Source: Anaerolineaceae bacterium UBA6801
Lineage (GTDB): Bacteria; Chloroflexota; Anaerolineae; Anaerolineales; Anaerolineaceae
Direction of reading: 5' to 3'
NCBI GenBank assembly: GCA_002452315.1
Contig: DKFH01000033.1
Location: forward strand, 1-7,482
Length of the DNA stretch: 7,482 nucleotides
The first letter of the stretch is position 1, and every line of letters starts with the position of its first letter. The notes beneath the pieces are model-generated. The model was given only the letters and a program-made list of their open reading frames with translations, made no database searches and was not told where the DNA came from. This document shows positions 6,745-7,482 of the stretch, one piece after another. The translations under genes and the position numbers were made by a program.

Positions 6745-6750
6745 ATTATA
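6745..6750 (-). promoter_or_regulatory. Possible -10 box of the response-regulator gene
   Basis: TATAAT on the minus strand lies 72 bp before the TTG start, in an AT-rich run that also contains TATATT. A matching -35 is not seen, so a -10-only or activator-dependent promoter is possible. If used, the 49 codons upstream of the TTG would be largely untranscribed. Confidence 0.4.
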
Positions 6751-6842
6751 ACAATGAACGAAAACTCCCTGATCATACAGGTTATAAATTTGGGTTCCAA
6801 GGGGATTTTGAGTCGGCATTGGAACACCTCTGCCAATGGGTC

Positions 6843-6870
6843 TAAGAAATTTCTAAAGAATAATTTCTTA
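6843..6870. repeat. 9-bp perfect inverted repeat, operator-like
   Basis: TAAGAAATT (6843-6851) and AATTTCTTA (6862-6870) are exact inverses 10 bp apart, about one helical turn. The left half also contains the perfect palindrome AGAAATTTCT (6845-6854). The spacing suits a dimeric regulator bound on one face of the DNA, though A+T richness raises the chance of coincidence. Confidence 0.45.
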
Positions 6871-6890
6871 CCATGTTGGCTGTTTTCTTA

Positions 6891-6934
6891 TTTTCGATTA
6901 TACTCGAAAACCTTAAAGAATCGAGTGCGATTAT
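6891..6934. repeat. Nested inverted and direct repeats around TCGA
   Basis: TTTTCGA-N6-TCGAAAA (6891-6910) is a perfect 7-bp dyad. ACTCGA (6902-6907) is inverted as TCGAGT (6921-6926). CGATTAT is directly repeated at 6895-6901 and 6928-6934. Together they suggest a composite binding region in the divergent spacer; no known factor site is recognised. Confidence 0.4.
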
Positions 6935-6989
6935 GACCAGAGCAAACGCAAAGTCAATCATTTTCCAAAATCCACTATTTTTACAATGA

Positions 6990-7110
6990 ATACACTCCTT
7001 CCCGGCCTCCGGGCACCCTTCCCCTCGATGAGGTGTATACATGAGGGGAGCCCACTTCCGCTTCGCTTCAGGGGTTTTACTTCGTTCAAGGCAGGGGATG
7101 GGGTCAGAAA
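6990..7110. repeat. G+C-rich block, possible degraded dispersed intergenic repeat
   Basis: Composition changes sharply from the AT-rich flank. The block contains a CCCGG-CCT-CCGGG hairpin (7001-7013), TCCCCTC/GAGGGGA arms (7020-7026 and 7043-7049) and outer ATACAC/GTGTAT arms (6990-6995 and 7033-7038). Read on the minus strand it has the style of the CCCCATCCCC, GAGGGGAAGGG and CCGGGAAGG words common in dispersed noncoding repeats of some Chloroflexota genomes; that comparison is from memory and unverified. There is only one copy in this window. Confidence 0.35.
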
Positions 7111-7179
7111 ACTCACGAATTACGATATTTCAAAGTTTAATGACACTTTGCAATTGCCCTACAATTATGACAAATTTGG

Positions 7180-7208
7180 TTGCGTCTTATCAACGCCCGT
7201 GTTAGAAT
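7180..7208 (+). promoter_or_regulatory. Promoter of the DUF151 nuclease gene
   Basis: TTGCGT (7180-7185) and TAGAAT (7203-7208) are 17 bp apart, and TGT precedes the -10 as an extended element. The -10 matches consensus at five of six positions; the -35 only in its TTG. The RNA would begin near 7215, giving a leader of about 26 nt that contains the GGAGA ribosome site. Confidence 0.55.
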
Positions 7209-7240
7209 CAATCTTACCTTGGAAACTGCCGGAGAATCCC

Positions 7241-7482
7241 ATGCCTAAAATGATAGAGGTTGAGATCGACAGTGTGCGGGTCAGCCTGACCAATCAACAA
7301 CGCATTGTCATCTTAAAACAAGTCAACAAAGAACACTACCTGCCCATATGGATCGGTCTTTATGAGGCCGAAGCCATCACCATTGCCCTGCAGGAAATCC
7401 AAGTTGCCAGGCCGCAAACCCATGATCTGCTCAAAACCTTGATCCAATCCCTGAATGCCAAGTTGATTCAAGTTGAAGTAAG
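7241..7482 (+). CDS. Bifunctional nuclease family protein (DUF151), 5' part
   Basis: Eighty codons are present before the right edge; the family is usually around twice this or slightly longer. The frame has the DUF151 signature: an opening strand MIEVEIDSVRVSL, then LPIWIGLYEAEAITIAL (34-50) with the conserved IG-x-x-EA core, and RPQTHDLL (57-64) matching the family's RPxTHDL motif. Plant members are reported to act on RNA and DNA; the role in bacteria is not settled, and the name should be read as a family name. The ATG at 7241 has GGAG 6 nt upstream, preferred over the in-frame ATG at 7250. It is transcribed divergently from the response regulator and is the only plus-strand gene here. Confidence 0.88.
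   Translation, partial: MPKMIEVEIDSVRVSLTNQQRIVILKQVNKEHYLPIWIGLYEAEAITIALQEIQVARPQTHDLLKTLIQSLNAKLIQVEV

Larger units (their letters stand above)
6673..7240. other. Divergent intergenic region between the response regulator and the DUF151 gene
   Basis: This 568-bp stretch carries no gene I can support. From left to right it holds the response-regulator leader and -10 box (6673-6750), an AT-rich segment with several inverted repeats (6843-6934), a G+C-rich block resembling a degraded dispersed repeat (about 6990-7110), and the promoter of the nuclease gene (7180-7208). Small open frames at 6754-6936 (plus) and 6842-7042 (minus) lack ribosome sites and recognisable sequence. Confidence 0.6.

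Noticed and set aside
6673..6819. 49-codon N-terminal extension of the response regulator
   Set aside because: The extension is rich in Tyr, Arg and Cys with no receiver similarity, while a strong Shine-Dalgarno site marks the TTG at 6672.
6754..6936. Plus-strand 60-codon open frame
   Set aside because: It starts inside the presumed response-regulator promoter region, has no ribosome site, and has AT-driven, non-protein-like composition.
6842..7042. Minus-strand 66-codon open frame
   Set aside because: No ribosome site precedes its ATG, it crosses the G+C/AT composition boundary, overlaps the dyad region, and the protein resembles no family I know.
1..7482. Defence system, CRISPR array, prophage or transposon
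   Set aside because: No spaced direct repeats, integrase, transposase or toxin-antitoxin motifs were seen. The DUF151 'nuclease' is a widespread housekeeping-type gene and is not by itself evidence of defence.

Overview
The window looks like ordinary chromosomal DNA from a member of the Chloroflexota, most likely Anaerolineae or a relative. This is inferred from the style of the proteins: single-helix membrane anchors followed by Pro/Thr-rich linkers, a DUF151 'bifunctional nuclease' gene, an OmpR-type regulator with a degenerate receiver, and several GTG/TTG starts. No 16S or other marker gene is present, so the assignment is tentative. I see no CRISPR array, phage gene, transposase, tRNA or rRNA.

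Layout, left to right. Seven genes read on the minus strand and one on the plus strand. (1) 1-686: a membrane-anchored TPR protein, running off the left edge, with its own good sigma-70-type promoter at 721-750. (2) 848-1609 pgl (6-phosphogluconolactonase) and 1629-2588 a zinc-finger-less DnaJ/CbpA-type co-chaperone, 19 bp apart and probably one dnaJ-pgl transcript. (3) 2755-3471: a PlsC-like acyltransferase with a non-ATG start, a structured leader and a downstream terminator. (4) 3684-4406: a HAD phosphatase whose ATG overlaps the stop of (5) 4403-5839, a membrane-anchored HExxH metallopeptidase-like protein; the pair is translationally coupled. (6) 6004-6672: an OmpR/PhoB-type response regulator without a nearby kinase, starting at TTG and ending in a strong terminator. 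(7) A 568-bp divergent intergenic region (6673-7240) rich in inverted repeats. (8) 7241-7482: the start of a DUF151 bifunctional nuclease gene on the plus strand, with a good promoter, running off the right edge.

How the genes fit together: they do not form one pathway. They cover central carbon metabolism (pgl), protein folding (dnaJ), phospholipid synthesis (acyltransferase), phosphate-ester hydrolysis (HAD), cell-surface functions (TPR protein, metallopeptidase) and regulation. The most useful second looks are the coupled metallopeptidase/HAD pair, the receiver domain lacking its conserved lysine, and several leader or operator-like structures: the TTAACCTGC cluster at the TPR promoter, a hairpin plus U-tract before the acyltransferase, and the dyads between the response regulator and the nuclease. 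I found no convincing evidence of a wholly new multi-gene system.
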